From Shinella fusca (GTDB lineage Bacteria > Pseudomonadota > Alphaproteobacteria > Rhizobiales > Rhizobiaceae), in assembly GCF_014203155.1 (NCBI RefSeq), contig NZ_JACHIK010000002.1, positions 310,001 to 374,000 of the forward strand: DNA of 64,000 nucleotides, given 5' to 3'. The first letter of the stretch is position 1; each line of letters starts with the position of its first letter. A program made the translations under genes and the position numbers. Below are positions 1-8,848 of this stretch, one piece after another. The notes beneath the pieces are model-generated. The model was not told the origin of the DNA. It did not search any database and worked only from the letters and a program-made list of their open reading frames with translations.

Positions 1-2568
1 GGACTCACCGAACGCATCACGCAGCGCCAGTTCGTCTGCCTGCAGGAGGAGCCGGACGAACTGCGCCGCCGCCGTGCCTTCGAGTTCCCCGCGCAGTTCG
101 CGCTCCTGCGCGAACGTATCCAGCCTTTCGTGCAGCAACTCGCCACGCTGCATCGTTTCGGCACCGCGACCAACCTGCGCGGTGTCTTCTTCGTTTCCTG
201 CCGGCAGACGGGCGACAATGTCGATGCACTGGGCGGCTCGCTCGCGCCGCTCTTCGGCCGCAGCCCCGCCACGCTCTCGCTGACGCCCGATCCCGGCATG
301 CGGCGGGTGCGCCCCTTTTTCCTCTACGGTCTCTTCCGCAAGGTCATCCTGCCCGAAGCGGATCTCGGCGGCCTGACGCGGCCGGCGCTGGTCGCCGCAC
401 GGATGAAGGACCTTGCGATCAACGTGGCGCTCGGTGTCGCCGCCTTCGCCCTCCTCGTCTTCTGGTGGTTCGGCTTCAGCGACGGGCGGGCCTATGTCGC
501 CGGCCTCAAGGAGCAGACGGCAACGGCGCGCGGCGAGATTGCCGAGGCCGTGCCCGGCGGCACGCTCTCCATGCGCTTCGAGCCGGTGCTGGCCGTGCTC
601 GACCGGCTGGCGGCCATCGCCAAGGCTGAACCGCGCGGCGCCACCTACGGCCTCTACAGCCCCGCGTCGGCGCAAGGAGAGGCGCGGAAAGCCTACGACA
701 AGGCGCTCGCCAACCTGTTCTTCCCCTTCGTCTGGCAATATCTGCGGCAGGGCCTCGCCAATCCGGCGACGCCCGCCGCGCTACGCTTCAACCAGTTGAA
801 GTTCTACCTGATGCTGACCGGCGAGCGCCCGCCGAGGCGCGAGACCGCCGCGCTGCTCGGCCCGGATTTCGCGGCGAACTGGATGCTTTACGATCGCAGC
901 GCAGCCGTCGACCGCCGTCTTGCCGCGCATTTCTCCGAGCTCGCATCGATTTCGTTCCAGACGCCGGCGGCCGATCCCGTACTGGTGGAAAAGGCGCGCG
1001 CGGACATCACGAACTACAGCCTCGCGCGGCTCGCCTACGACCTCGCGCTGACCCTGCCCGAGGTGAAGGCGATGGCGCCGTGGCGCCCGGTCGACCATAT
1101 GGGGCTTTCCGGTCCCGAGGCGCTGGCGCGGGTCAGCGGCGCGAGCTTCTTCGACGGCATCGAGGGTATCTATACCAAGGCCGGCGTCGGCGTGATGATG
1201 CGTGCCTCCGGAAAGGCCGCCGATACGCTCGCCGACGATCTCTGGGTGATGGGCCGGCCGGATACGGTGCTCGACCGCGAACGCGAGGTGGGGCGTCTGC
1301 GCGATGGCCTCGCCGATCTCTACCGCGTCGCCTATATGGGCCGCTGGGACAGCCTTCTCGCCGATCTCGGCATTGCCGGCGAGACGGACGCCCGGCGCCT
1401 TGCCGATGCCGTGGCGATCGTCGCCGGCAATCCATCGCCCGCCAGGGAACTGCTCGTTGCCATCGCGGCGGAAGTGGACCTCCAGGACCTTTCGACGAGT
1501 GCGGCGGACGCCATCGAGACGCTTGCCGCCGAGCGGCTGTCGCAGGTCACGAAGACCGTTCGTGCACCGCGCCGCGTCGTCAACGTGCCGCAGTCCGTCA
1601 CCAGTCATTTCAAGGCCTTCCACGACGCCGTCGTGCCGGCGGCCGAAGGCCAGCAGGCTCTGCTCGACGACATGCTGGCGGCGCTCGAACCGCTCTATCG
1701 CCAGCTCAACCATGTGGCGGCCGGCGGCGACGTCCTGGAACTCGGCGCAGAGCCGCAGACGCTGCTCGGCCAGTTGACCGACCGCAACGGTAAGCTGCCG
1801 GCGAGCCTCCAGCCCTTCTTCGCCCGTATCCTCGCCCAGGCCGGCGCGATCACCGGGGGAAGCTCGCGTGCGCGGCTCGTGGAGATCTGGAATTCGACGG
1901 TCCTGCCGCTGTGCACCGCCACGACGGTCGGCCGCTATCCCTTCGATCCCGGCAGCATCAACGACACCTCGCTCGACGACTTCTCGCGCCTGCTCGGTCC
2001 GCAGGGCGCCATCGCCGCCTTCCGCGACACCTACCTGAAGCCTTATATCGATCGCACCACCAAGCCGTGGCGCTGGAAGAGCGGCCAGCAGTTCGGCCTC
2101 GATTTTCCCGATACGGTGCTGGCGGCTTTCGAGAAGGCGGACGACATAACGACGGTCTTCTTCGCAGGCCAGGAAAAGCCGAATGTCGATTTCACCGTCG
2201 AGGTGGGCAAGCTCGACCCGACGGCGCGCGCTTTCCTCCTCGACATCGGCGGCAAGGTCGCGAGCTATACGCACGGACCGCCCGCCGGCACGCAATACCT
2301 CTGGCCGCCGGAAAACCTCGTCGCGGGCGCCGCCATGTCGATGACGCCGGAGATCGAGGGCCAGCGCAATATCCTGACGGAGCAGGGCGCCTGGGCGCTC
2401 TTCCGGCTTTTCGACCAGGGCAGGAAGATCGAGAAGGATCCGACGGACATCGTTACCTACCAGTTCCGCCTCGGCAAGCGCGCGGTCCTGATGCGGCTGA
2501 CCGCGCCGGCCACGCGCAATCCCTTCGCCCACGACGTGCTCTCCTCCTTCGTGTGCCCGGCCTTATGA
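1..2568 (+). CDS. tssM: Type VI secretion protein TssM (IcmF/VasK), C-terminal part
   Basis: The frame is open from the first base, so the 5' part lies outside the window; about 855 residues are seen. TssM is the inner-membrane protein of the T6SS membrane complex (TssJ-TssL-TssM) that bridges to the periplasm. The visible part starts in the cytoplasmic domain with the family-typical FEFPAQF stretch, crosses the membrane once at about residues 138-155 (AALLVFWWFGF-like segment) and continues as a long helical and beta periplasmic domain of the ImcF-related/VasK type. No coding disruption is seen up to the TGA. tssF starts 102 bp downstream, and the order tssM-tssF-tssG supports the call. Walker-type motifs, if present, would lie upstream of the window. 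Confidence 0.93.
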   Translation, partial: GLTERITQRQFVCLQEEPDELRRRRAFEFPAQFALLRERIQPFVQQLATLHRFGTATNLRGVFFVSCRQTGDNVDALGGSLAPLFGRSPATLSLTPDPGMRRVRPFFLYGLFRKVILPEADLGGLTRPALVAARMKDLAINVALGVAAFALLVFWWFGFSDGRAYVAGLKEQTATARGEIAEAVPGGTLSMRFEPVLAVLDRLAAIAKAEPRGATYGLYSPASAQGEARKAYDKALANLFFPFVWQYLRQGLANPATPAALRFNQLKFYLMLTGERPPRRETAALLGPDFAANWMLYDRSAAVDRRLAAHFSELASISFQTPAADPVLVEKARADITNYSLARLAYDLALTLPEVKAMAPWRPVDHMGLSGPEALARVSGASFFDGIEGIYTKAGVGVMMRASGKAADTLADDLWVMGRPDTVLDREREVGRLRDGLADLYRVAYMGRWDSLLADLGIAGETDARRLADAVAIVAGNPSPARELLVAIAAEVDLQDLSTSAADAIETLAAERLSQVTKTVRAPRRVVNVPQSVTSHFKAFHDAVVPAAEGQQALLDDMLAALEPLYRQLNHVAAGGDVLELGAEPQTLLGQLTDRNGKLPASLQPFFARILAQAGAITGGSSRARLVEIWNSTVLPLCTATTVGRYPFDPGSINDTSLDDFSRLLGPQGAIAAFRDTYLKPYIDRTTKPWRWKSGQQFGLDFPDTVLAAFEKADDITTVFFAGQEKPNVDFTVEVGKLDPTARAFLLDIGGKVASYTHGPPAGTQYLWPPENLVAGAAMSMTPEIEGQRNILTEQGAWALFRLFDQGRKIEKDPTDIVTYQFRLGKRAVLMRLTAPATRNPFAHDVLSSFVCPAL

Positions 2569-2670
2569 CGGGGCCTCGTTTCCTTGACAGGACGCGGATG
2601 TCCGTGGAACCGTCGCGGCGTGACCGTATCGAATCGGCAAGGCGGCTTTTGAGGGGGGACCGGCCAGCTC

Positions 2671-4506
2671 ATGTCGGATGATCTGCTCGTCCATTACAAC
2701 CGCGAACTCCTGAGCATCCGCCAGGCCGCGGCGGCATTCGCTGCCGAGAACCCGCGCATCGCGGGCCGGCTGCGGCTGTCGGAGGACGCGATCGAGGATC
2801 CGCATGTCGGCCGCCTGATCGAGGCCTTCGCCTATCTCACCGCCCGCGTGCGGCAGAAGATGGACGACGATTTCCCCGAGCTGACCAATGCCATGCTCGG
2901 CATCCTCTATCCGCATTTCGACCGGCCGATCCCGTCCATGTCGATCCTCCAGATGGATGCGAAGACCGAGCTTGCCGAACCCTATCCGGTGCCGTCGGGC
3001 ACGCTCGTCGACACCGAGCCGGTCGATGGCGAGCGCTGCCGCTTCTCCACCGCCTTCGACGTCACGTTGCACCCCGTCGCCGTGCGCGCGGCGACGCTGA
3101 CCGGCCGGCCCATCACGGCGCCCGAGACGCCGCAGGCGCACAATGCGGCCGGGTGCCTGCGCCTGACGCTGGAAATGACCGGCGAGGACCTGACGTTCTC
3201 GAGCTACAATCCCGGGCGCCTGCGCTTCTTCCTGCGCGGCCAGCCGCAGCTCGTCTATCCGCTCTACGAGCTCCTGCTCAACGACGTGGTGGCCGTCGCC
3301 TTTGCCGAGGGCGCGAACGATCGCAGCCCGGCGGTGTGCGATGCCTCCGTGCTGTCGCCCGGCGGCTTCGGGCCGGAGGAGAACCTGCTGCCCTATCCGC
3401 AGGCCTCGCATCCCGCCTACCGGCTGCTGACGGAATATTTCGCCTTTCCGGAAAAATTCCTCTTCGTCGATCTCGCCTTCCCCGAGGCTGCGAAACTTGC
3501 CGGCAAGGGACGCACGATCGATGTCTTCCTCTATCTCAACCGCGCCGCGCCGACGCTGGAGCGCTCGCTGACGGCGTCGGCCTTCGCGCTCGGCTGCACG
3601 CCGATCGTCAACCTCTTTCCCCAGACGGCCGAGCCGATCAAGCTCGACCAGACCGTCACGGAATACCGCGTGGTCCCGGACAGCCGGCGGCTGCATGCGC
3701 TGGAGGTCTACGGCATCGAATCCGTCTCCACCGTGACGGCGGACGGCGACGAACGGGCGCTGTCGCCTTTCTACGGCATCGGCCATGGCGTCGATGCGGA
3801 CGAGGCGCGGGGCGAGGAGAAATCGGCCGTCTGGTGGCTTTCCCATCGCCGGCCGGCCGAGGACGAGAATCCCGGCAGCGAGGTGTTCCTCTCGCTCTCG
3901 GACCCCGGGTTCAACCCGAAGGGGCTTGCCGACGACGTGCTCTCCGTCGAAACGCTCTGCCTCAACCGCAACCGCCCGGAGCGCCTGCCTTTCGGCGGCG
4001 GCCAGCCGCAGTTGCGCATGGTCGAGCCGGTGCCGATGATGAAGGCGATGCGGCTCCTCACCGTTCCGACGGCAACGATCCGCCCGCACTACGGCCAGGG
4101 CGGACGCTGGCAGTTGATCTCGCATCTCGCGCTCAACCACCTTTCCCTCGTCTCTGACGGCGGCGTCGAGGCGCTGAAGGAAATCCTGCTGCTCTACGAT
4201 TTCCGCAATTCGGCCGAAACGCGCGCGCTGATCGACGGCATCACGTCGCTCTCCTCCGAGAGCGGTACGGCGCGGGTGCGCAGCTTCGGCCAGAGTGCCT
4301 TCTGCCGCGGCGTCGACGTCACCATGACCTTCGAGGAGGGCAATTTCTCCGGCAACGGCGTGTTTCTCATGGCGAGCATAATCGAGCGTTTCCTCGGCCT
4401 TTATGCGAGCGTCAATTCATTCTCGCGGCTCACCGCCCTCGTCAGGGGGCGAAGCGGAAAGCTGAAGACATGGCCGGCACGGGCAGGCGATCGCATTCTT
4501 CTCTGA
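2671..4506 (+). CDS. tssF: Type VI secretion baseplate protein TssF
   Basis: The 611-residue protein has the usual TssF/ImpG/VasA length. Its N-terminus carries the characteristic YNRELL...IRQAAAAFA opening and a FPELTNAMLGILYPHF stretch, both typical of this family. TssF forms the cytoplasmic baseplate wedge with TssG, TssE and TssK, on which the contractile sheath assembles. The C-terminal region (GNGVFLMASIIERFLGLYASVNSF) is also a strong family signature. The ATG at 2671 follows a purine-rich tract at about 2650-2657. The 3' end overlaps tssG by 37 bp, which implies translational coupling. Confidence 0.96.
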   Translation: MSDDLLVHYNRELLSIRQAAAAFAAENPRIAGRLRLSEDAIEDPHVGRLIEAFAYLTARVRQKMDDDFPELTNAMLGILYPHFDRPIPSMSILQMDAKTELAEPYPVPSGTLVDTEPVDGERCRFSTAFDVTLHPVAVRAATLTGRPITAPETPQAHNAAGCLRLTLEMTGEDLTFSSYNPGRLRFFLRGQPQLVYPLYELLLNDVVAVAFAEGANDRSPAVCDASVLSPGGFGPEENLLPYPQASHPAYRLLTEYFAFPEKFLFVDLAFPEAAKLAGKGRTIDVFLYLNRAAPTLERSLTASAFALGCTPIVNLFPQTAEPIKLDQTVTEYRVVPDSRRLHALEVYGIESVSTVTADGDERALSPFYGIGHGVDADEARGEEKSAVWWLSHRRPAEDENPGSEVFLSLSDPGFNPKGLADDVLSVETLCLNRNRPERLPFGGGQPQLRMVEPVPMMKAMRLLTVPTATIRPHYGQGGRWQLISHLALNHLSLVSDGGVEALKEILLLYDFRNSAETRALIDGITSLSSESGTARVRSFGQSAFCRGVDVTMTFEEGNFSGNGVFLMASIIERFLGLYASVNSFSRLTALVRGRSGKLKTWPARAGDRILL

Positions 4507-5561
4507 TCGCGCGGGCCTTCGATGCCCCGCAGGATTTCGAGCTGTTCCAGATGGTCCGCCTTCTGGAGGCGCTGGGGGCCGGGGAGGGCCGCGACCTCGC
4601 GCATCCGCCGGTCGATCCGGTCGGGCAGGGCGTCGATCCACGGCGCGCGGCGCTGAAGATCCGTTCGTCCGTGCCGCTCGGCTTCGCTTCGGCGGAGGTG
4701 CTTTCCGTGCGCCGGCCGCGCGGCGGCGGGCCGGTGGAGATGACGCAGACGCTGGTCGGGCTCACCGGCCCATCGGGCGTGCTGCCCCACGCGCTGAGCG
4801 AGCTCGTGCAGATGAGCGTGCGCGAACGCAATTTTGCACTGCGTGAATTCTTCGACGTCTTCAACAATCGGCTCTCCGGTCTCCTGTTCAACGCCTGGGC
4901 CAAGTACCGGCCGGTCATCGAGCGCGAGCGTGCCGTACAGCTCGGAACGCCGGCGACCATCGACCATGCGCTGAAGTCCATCGTCGGCCTCGGCACGCCG
5001 GCGATGGCGAACCGCGCGGAAGTGGGCGACCACACCTTCGTCTTCTTCGGCGGGCTTCTCGGTCGGCAGGGGCGTTCGGCGGTCGCCATCGAGCGGGCGC
5101 TTTCCGGTGCGCTCGGTCACCGGCTGCGCGTGGAGCAGTTTACCGGCGAGTGGTATCCGATCGCCCCGTCCGACCGCACGCGGCTGCCCGATCGCGCGCA
5201 GCCGCGCGGCAGCTTCGCCCGGCTCGGCGACGATGCGGTGATCGGCGTGAAGACCTTCGACATCCAGTCCGCCGTCACGCTGCGCGTCGAGGCGCTCGAT
5301 TATCCCGCCTTCCGCTCGCTGCTGCCGGACGGCAGCCGCTCGCGGCTCCTCACGGACCTCGCCGCAAGTGCGCTCGGTGCCGACAAGATGTTCAATATCC
5401 GCCTGGAGCTGAAGCCGGAGCAGGTGCCGGGCCTCAGGCTCGGCGGCAATCGCGAGGAGCCCAAAGCGAGCCGGCTCGGCTGGAACACCTGGCTCCAGCC
5501 GGCCCGTCCGCGTGCGCAGCCCGCCGCCGTCGCCTTCCGCCCGCCGCCGCATCTTTACTGA
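4470..5561 (+). CDS. tssG: Type VI secretion baseplate protein TssG
   Basis: The 363-residue protein matches TssG/ImpH/VasB in length and in landmarks: FELFQMVRLLEAL near the N-terminus, GLTGPSGVLPHALSELV around residues 90-105, and the fold-typical RNFALREFFDVFNNRL segment. It pairs with TssF in the baseplate wedge. The start lies inside tssF. A start 10-15 codons further in cannot be excluded, because the first residues (MAGTGRRSHSS) are not family-conserved. The next gene follows after 9 bp, so the methyltransferase is very likely on the same transcript. Confidence 0.95.
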   Translation: MAGTGRRSHSSLIARAFDAPQDFELFQMVRLLEALGAGEGRDLAHPPVDPVGQGVDPRRAALKIRSSVPLGFASAEVLSVRRPRGGGPVEMTQTLVGLTGPSGVLPHALSELVQMSVRERNFALREFFDVFNNRLSGLLFNAWAKYRPVIERERAVQLGTPATIDHALKSIVGLGTPAMANRAEVGDHTFVFFGGLLGRQGRSAVAIERALSGALGHRLRVEQFTGEWYPIAPSDRTRLPDRAQPRGSFARLGDDAVIGVKTFDIQSAVTLRVEALDYPAFRSLLPDGSRSRLLTDLAASALGADKMFNIRLELKPEQVPGLRLGGNREEPKASRLGWNTWLQPARPRAQPAAVAFRPPPHLY

Positions 5562-5570
5562 GGATCGCCC

Positions 5571-7109
5571 ATGACCGACTGGACCCAAGGCTACGTCTCC
5601 GACATCGAATACCTGCCCGGCTTCTATGTCGAGCAGACGCCGGCCCATCTCGATGCCGCCTGCCTGCTGCGGGGCGTGGAGCCGCCGGTCGATCCGGGCG
5701 AGCCGTTCGCCTATTGCGAGCTCGGCTGCGGCGTCGGCGAAACGGCGCTGACCATCGCTGCGGCCAATCCGCAGGCCGAGGTATGGGGTTTCGATTTCAA
5801 TCCGGCGCATATCGCCCGCGGCCGGGCGCTGGCGAAGGCCGGCGGGGTCGACAATATCCGGCTGCAGGAAGCCTCCTTCGAGATGCTCGCGGGCGGCGCA
5901 ATCGGCGATCTGCCTGTCTTCGACTACATCACCGCCCACGGCGTCTGGAGCTGGGTAAGCCCGGAGAACCGCCGGCATATGGTCGATTTCGCCGCGAAAT
6001 ACCTGAAACCCGGCGGCCTCTTCTACGTCACCTACAATGCCCTGCCGCGCTGGACCTCCTCCATGCCGATGCAGCGGCTCGTGCGTCTTGCCGCCTCGCT
6101 CGACAACGACCGCAGCGACAGGCGCGTCATGAAGGCGCTCGATATCGCGCGCGCCTTCAGCGAGGCCGGCGCCGACATGATCCCGGCGGAGATGCTCGAC
6201 AGGCTCGACCAGGAGCGCGGCCAGGGCACCGCCTATCTCAGCCACGAATATCTCAACGCCCATTGGGCGCCCTGCTATCAGGTGGACGTGGCAGAGGATC
6301 TCGCCGATGCCAAGCTCTCCTTCGTGGCGACGGCCAATCTCTTCGAGAACTATCCGGACCTCTCGATGACCGACGAGCAGCGCCGTCTGGTCGAGACCTT
6401 CCCGGCCGCCTATGCGGAAACGGCGCGGGACTATTTCCTTGCCCGCAGTTTCCGCCGGGACATTTACATGCGCGGGCCGCGGCCCATACCGGCGCGGCGA
6501 CTGGACGAGCGGCTTGCGGCGCGAAAGCTTTCCCTCGTCGTTCCGCCGTCCGCGGTGAAACTTTCGGTAAAGGTGCCGGTCGGCGAAGCAACGCTCAACG
6601 AAGGCTTTTACGGCCCGGCGCTTGCCGCACTCGCCGAAAGGCCGATGACGATCGGCGAGCTGCGCAGCCTGCCCGAGGCGGACGGCTCGACGGCCACGGA
6701 GCGCGAGGTGCTCGGCATGCTGATCGGCTCCCGCCAGGCGATGGCGCTGCCGAACGTCGCGGACGACGAGGCCGTCACGGCAGTGCGTCGCTACAACCGC
6801 GCGCATCTTGCCATCTGCGCCGAGGAGGGACGCGCGGTCTGTGCGCTCGCGGCGGCCGGGCTCGGTTCCGGCATCACGGTCCGGCTCTTCGAGATGCTGG
6901 CTTATGAGGTCCTGACCGAGGGCGTCGAGCCGGAGGCGGAAGCGGTCACGAGCGCCATCCGCGCACTTCTGGAGGCGCGCGGCGACAAGCTGCGCAACGA
7001 GGGCGTTCCCGTCGAGGACGAGGCGGAGGTACTCGCCATCATCCGCGAGAACGTCGATCTCATCCTCTCGCTTGCCCTGCCGATGTGGCGGCGGGTCGGC
7101 GCGATCTGA
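5571..7109 (+). CDS. Class I SAM-dependent methyltransferase with methyltransferase regulatory domain
   Basis: The protein has 512 residues. The SAM-binding motif I ELGCGVG is at residues 50-56, followed by the acidic end of beta-2 (WGFDFNP) and a post-motif GGLFYVTYNALPRW, so residues about 40-200 form a Rossmann methyltransferase. The region from about 210 to 300 resembles the helical 'methyltransferase regulatory domain' found in this family, and the C-terminal third is a winged-helix-like stretch. It lies 9 bp after tssG and its end overlaps the kinase gene. The substrate is unknown. Its position inside a T6SS operon suggests modification of a secretion component or of an effector, but that is inference. 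Confidence 0.85.
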   Translation: MTDWTQGYVSDIEYLPGFYVEQTPAHLDAACLLRGVEPPVDPGEPFAYCELGCGVGETALTIAAANPQAEVWGFDFNPAHIARGRALAKAGGVDNIRLQEASFEMLAGGAIGDLPVFDYITAHGVWSWVSPENRRHMVDFAAKYLKPGGLFYVTYNALPRWTSSMPMQRLVRLAASLDNDRSDRRVMKALDIARAFSEAGADMIPAEMLDRLDQERGQGTAYLSHEYLNAHWAPCYQVDVAEDLADAKLSFVATANLFENYPDLSMTDEQRRLVETFPAAYAETARDYFLARSFRRDIYMRGPRPIPARRLDERLAARKLSLVVPPSAVKLSVKVPVGEATLNEGFYGPALAALAERPMTIGELRSLPEADGSTATEREVLGMLIGSRQAMALPNVADDEAVTAVRRYNRAHLAICAEEGRAVCALAAAGLGSGITVRLFEMLAYEVLTEGVEPEAEAVTSAIRALLEARGDKLRNEGVPVEDEAEVLAIIRENVDLILSLALPMWRRVGAI

Positions 7110-7867
7110 CCGTGGCCGGCGCGCCTCTGGCCGGCGAAGTCCTGCGGGACACCGGGCCCGTGCTGGTCTACCGCGCGGTGATCGCCGGTGAGCCCGCCGT
7201 CGTCAAGCGCCTCACCGGGACGGAAGACGCCATCGCCCGTCGGCGCTTCGAGCGGGAGCGCCGTTTTGCGCATCTCCTGCCGCATCCCTCGCTGCCGCGC
7301 CTTCTCGGCGAAGGGGAGGACTGGATCGCCTTCGAGGCGCTGGACGACCGGATTTCCAAGACCCGCCGTGCAGGTCCGGCAGGGGCGCGGCCGCTGCTGG
7401 CGGGATTGGCCGACGCGCTCGCCTTCATCCACGCCCGCGGCATCGTTCATCGCGACATCAAGCCGGCGCATGTGCTGTTTCGCGGCGAAAGGCCCGTTCT
7501 CGTCGATTTCGGCATTGCCGGCACGCCCGAGGACGATCTCCAGCAGGCGGAACTGTCCGGCACGCCTGCCTGGATGGCGCCGGAGCAGCTTTCCGGCGGC
7601 CCGGCTTTGCCTTCGGCCGATATCTGGTCCTTTTCGGCGCTCGGCCTGTTCCTGCTGACAGGGGAAAAGCCCTATGCGGGCGACGCGGAGACGGTGCTTC
7701 GGCTGCGAAGGGCAGGGGCGGCGCCAGCCTTCAGGATGCCCGCGATGATCGAACAGGGCGATCCGGCTCTCGCCGGCCTGCTCAAGGCGGGGTTGGGCCC
7801 TGCGACGGATCGCCCGGCCGCTTCGGATTTCGTGCGCGTATTGGGACGCGGCTGGTCCGCCCCTTGA
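7085..7867 (+). CDS. Serine/threonine protein kinase, T6SS-associated, atypical catalytic loop
   Basis: A 260-residue, single-domain, soluble kinase. Visible motifs are the ATP-anchoring Lys41 (AVVKRL), the catalytic loop HRDIKPAH at 122-129, D141-F-G and the activation-segment end GTPAWMAPE at 159-167. The usual Asn of HRDxxxxN is His129 here, and the glycine-rich loop at residues 22-31 is not a clear GxGxxG, so metal or ATP handling may be altered. No transmembrane or FHA segment is present, unlike PpkA. In T6SS loci such kinases trigger the threonine-phosphorylation pathway, and that role is inferred here. The start is GTG at 7085, overlapping the previous gene; a second in-frame GTG at 7112 sits right after its stop codon. 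Confidence 0.85.
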   Translation: MAAGRRDLTVAGAPLAGEVLRDTGPVLVYRAVIAGEPAVVKRLTGTEDAIARRRFERERRFAHLLPHPSLPRLLGEGEDWIAFEALDDRISKTRRAGPAGARPLLAGLADALAFIHARGIVHRDIKPAHVLFRGERPVLVDFGIAGTPEDDLQQAELSGTPAWMAPEQLSGGPALPSADIWSFSALGLFLLTGEKPYAGDAETVLRLRRAGAAPAFRMPAMIEQGDPALAGLLKAGLGPATDRPAASDFVRVLGRGWSAP

Positions 7868-7873
7868 GCCTGG

Positions 7874-7897
7874 CTTCTCCCCGTATGCGGGGAGAAG
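7874..7897. repeat. Palindromic repeat / bidirectional terminator
   Basis: CTTCTCCCCG and CGGGGAGAAG form a perfect 10-bp stem around a TATG loop, followed by GTGGCCGACAGG. This palindrome and its flank look like the short intergenic palindromes (RIME-like) common in Rhizobiaceae. It lies between two convergent genes, the kinase ending at 7867 and the STAS protein ending at 7926, so it may also terminate transcription from either side. Confidence 0.65.
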
Positions 7898-7925
7898 GTG
7901 GCCGACAGGCCGGACAAAGGACCGA

Positions 7926-8264
7926 TCAGGCGATCACCAGATTGACGGCCGGGTGCAGCTTCTTCAGGTTCGGCAGCGACTTCGACTGCCACGGGATCTG
8001 CGTGCTGCCCTTGACCGTGAGGCCGATGCCCGGCTGCTTGCGTACGTCGATGGTGAACTTGGCGAGAAGGTTGATGCCCGAGCTGTTCAGGAACTCCAGC
8101 CCCGAAAGGTCGAGCGTGATGCTCTCCGGCTTGTCGTTCAGCACCTGCTGCATGAGGTCGAGGATCGGCGCATAGGCTTCCGTGCCGGAAAGGCGCATCG
8201 TGCCTTCGTAGTGGATCGTCGCTCCCTCGCTCCAGACCCGGTATTCGTTCGTCTTGATTTCCAT
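7926..8264 (-). CDS. STAS-like regulator (slr1659 superfamily)
   Basis: A 112-residue soluble protein with an anti-sigma-antagonist-like (STAS) fold. The region [17 protein letters not shown] at residues 51-67 matches the STAS phosphorylation loop, with candidate phosphoacceptors Ser61 and Ser62. In partner switching such a protein binds a kinase-type anti-sigma partner when unphosphorylated and is released when phosphorylated. It follows its ATPase-like partner by 31 bp and is the last gene of a five-gene operon. The ATG at 8264 was chosen over an upstream extension because the extension is arginine/serine-rich, non-conserved-looking sequence inside the preceding intergenic gap and gene. Confidence 0.85.
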   Translation of the reverse strand: MEIKTNEYRVWSEGATIHYEGTMRLSGTEAYAPILDLMQQVLNDKPESITLDLSGLEFLNSSGINLLAKFTIDVRKQPGIGLTVKGSTQIPWQSKSLPNLKKLHPAVNLVIA

Positions 8265-8295
8265 TTTTCTGCAATAAGCTCCCGGTGATGTCCGC

Positions 8296-8844
8296 TCAGA
8301 CGATGTCGAGCGCGGCGTAGGTGTCGAGGCGCAGGACGTCCGTACCCGCCGCCGGCTGGAAACGCCAGCCGAGACGGGCGCCATAGTCGCTCATTAAGGT
8401 GAGCAGGCCAAGTCCCGAACCGCTCGATTCCATGTTCTCTGCGTTCTGTTCGATCCGCTCGATCAGAAGCTCGCCCGGATCGCGCGTCGTCAGCTCGGCC
8501 AGCAACGCCTGGAAGCGGCCTGCCGTCTCGCCGGTGATGACATTGCTGATGCGGATCTCGAAGGTGGTGCCCTCCAGCGAGGCTTCCAGCGTGATGTCCG
8601 CGCCGCGGCGGAATTTCACCGCGTTCTCCAGCAGCTCGTTGGTGAGATAGCCGATGCTGTGGCGCGCCTCGTTGTAGTCGCCGCCCTCGGCGGCGCGCCG
8701 CAGGGCGAAGAAGTCGCCGAGAAACTCCGACGTCACGCCGCAATGCTGCCAGGCGAGATCGAGCGGACCCTCGGCAAGACGGATGCGGTTCTTCAGCGCG
8801 CCGGCGCCGTTGGTGAGGTCCACCTGTCCGAATGTGGCTTCCAT
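8296..8844 (-). CDS. ATPase-like anti-sigma/serine kinase-type regulator (slr1658 superfamily)
   Basis: The 182-residue protein has a GHKL-type ATP-binding signature: N-box [10 protein letters not shown] at 69-78 and a G-box [10 protein letters not shown] at 141-150. It resembles the RsbW/SpoIIAB class of protein kinase, which phosphorylates a STAS partner. The next gene is such a STAS protein (31 bp away), and the preceding gene, 4 bp upstream, is a SpoIIE-type phosphatase that would reverse the reaction. The three together form a standard phosphorylation/dephosphorylation switch. The downstream target is not obvious; no sigma factor gene is present in the window. Confidence 0.85.
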   Translation of the reverse strand: MEATFGQVDLTNGAGALKNRIRLAEGPLDLAWQHCGVTSEFLGDFFALRRAAEGGDYNEARHSIGYLTNELLENAVKFRRGADITLEASLEGTTFEIRISNVITGETAGRFQALLAELTTRDPGELLIERIEQNAENMESSGSGLGLLTLMSDYGARLGWRFQPAAGTDVLRLDTYAALDIV

Positions 8845-8848
8845 CGCG

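Noticed and set aside
781-2532. Long minus-strand frame (583 codons) opposite tssM
   Set aside because: High-GC shadow frame with arginine/glycine-rich, non-domain composition; tssM is clearly coded on the plus strand.
2563-6806. Two long minus-strand frames (525 and 801 codons) opposite tssF, tssG and the methyltransferase
   Set aside because: No domain, no start with a good Shine-Dalgarno, and they lie antisense to strongly recognisable genes.
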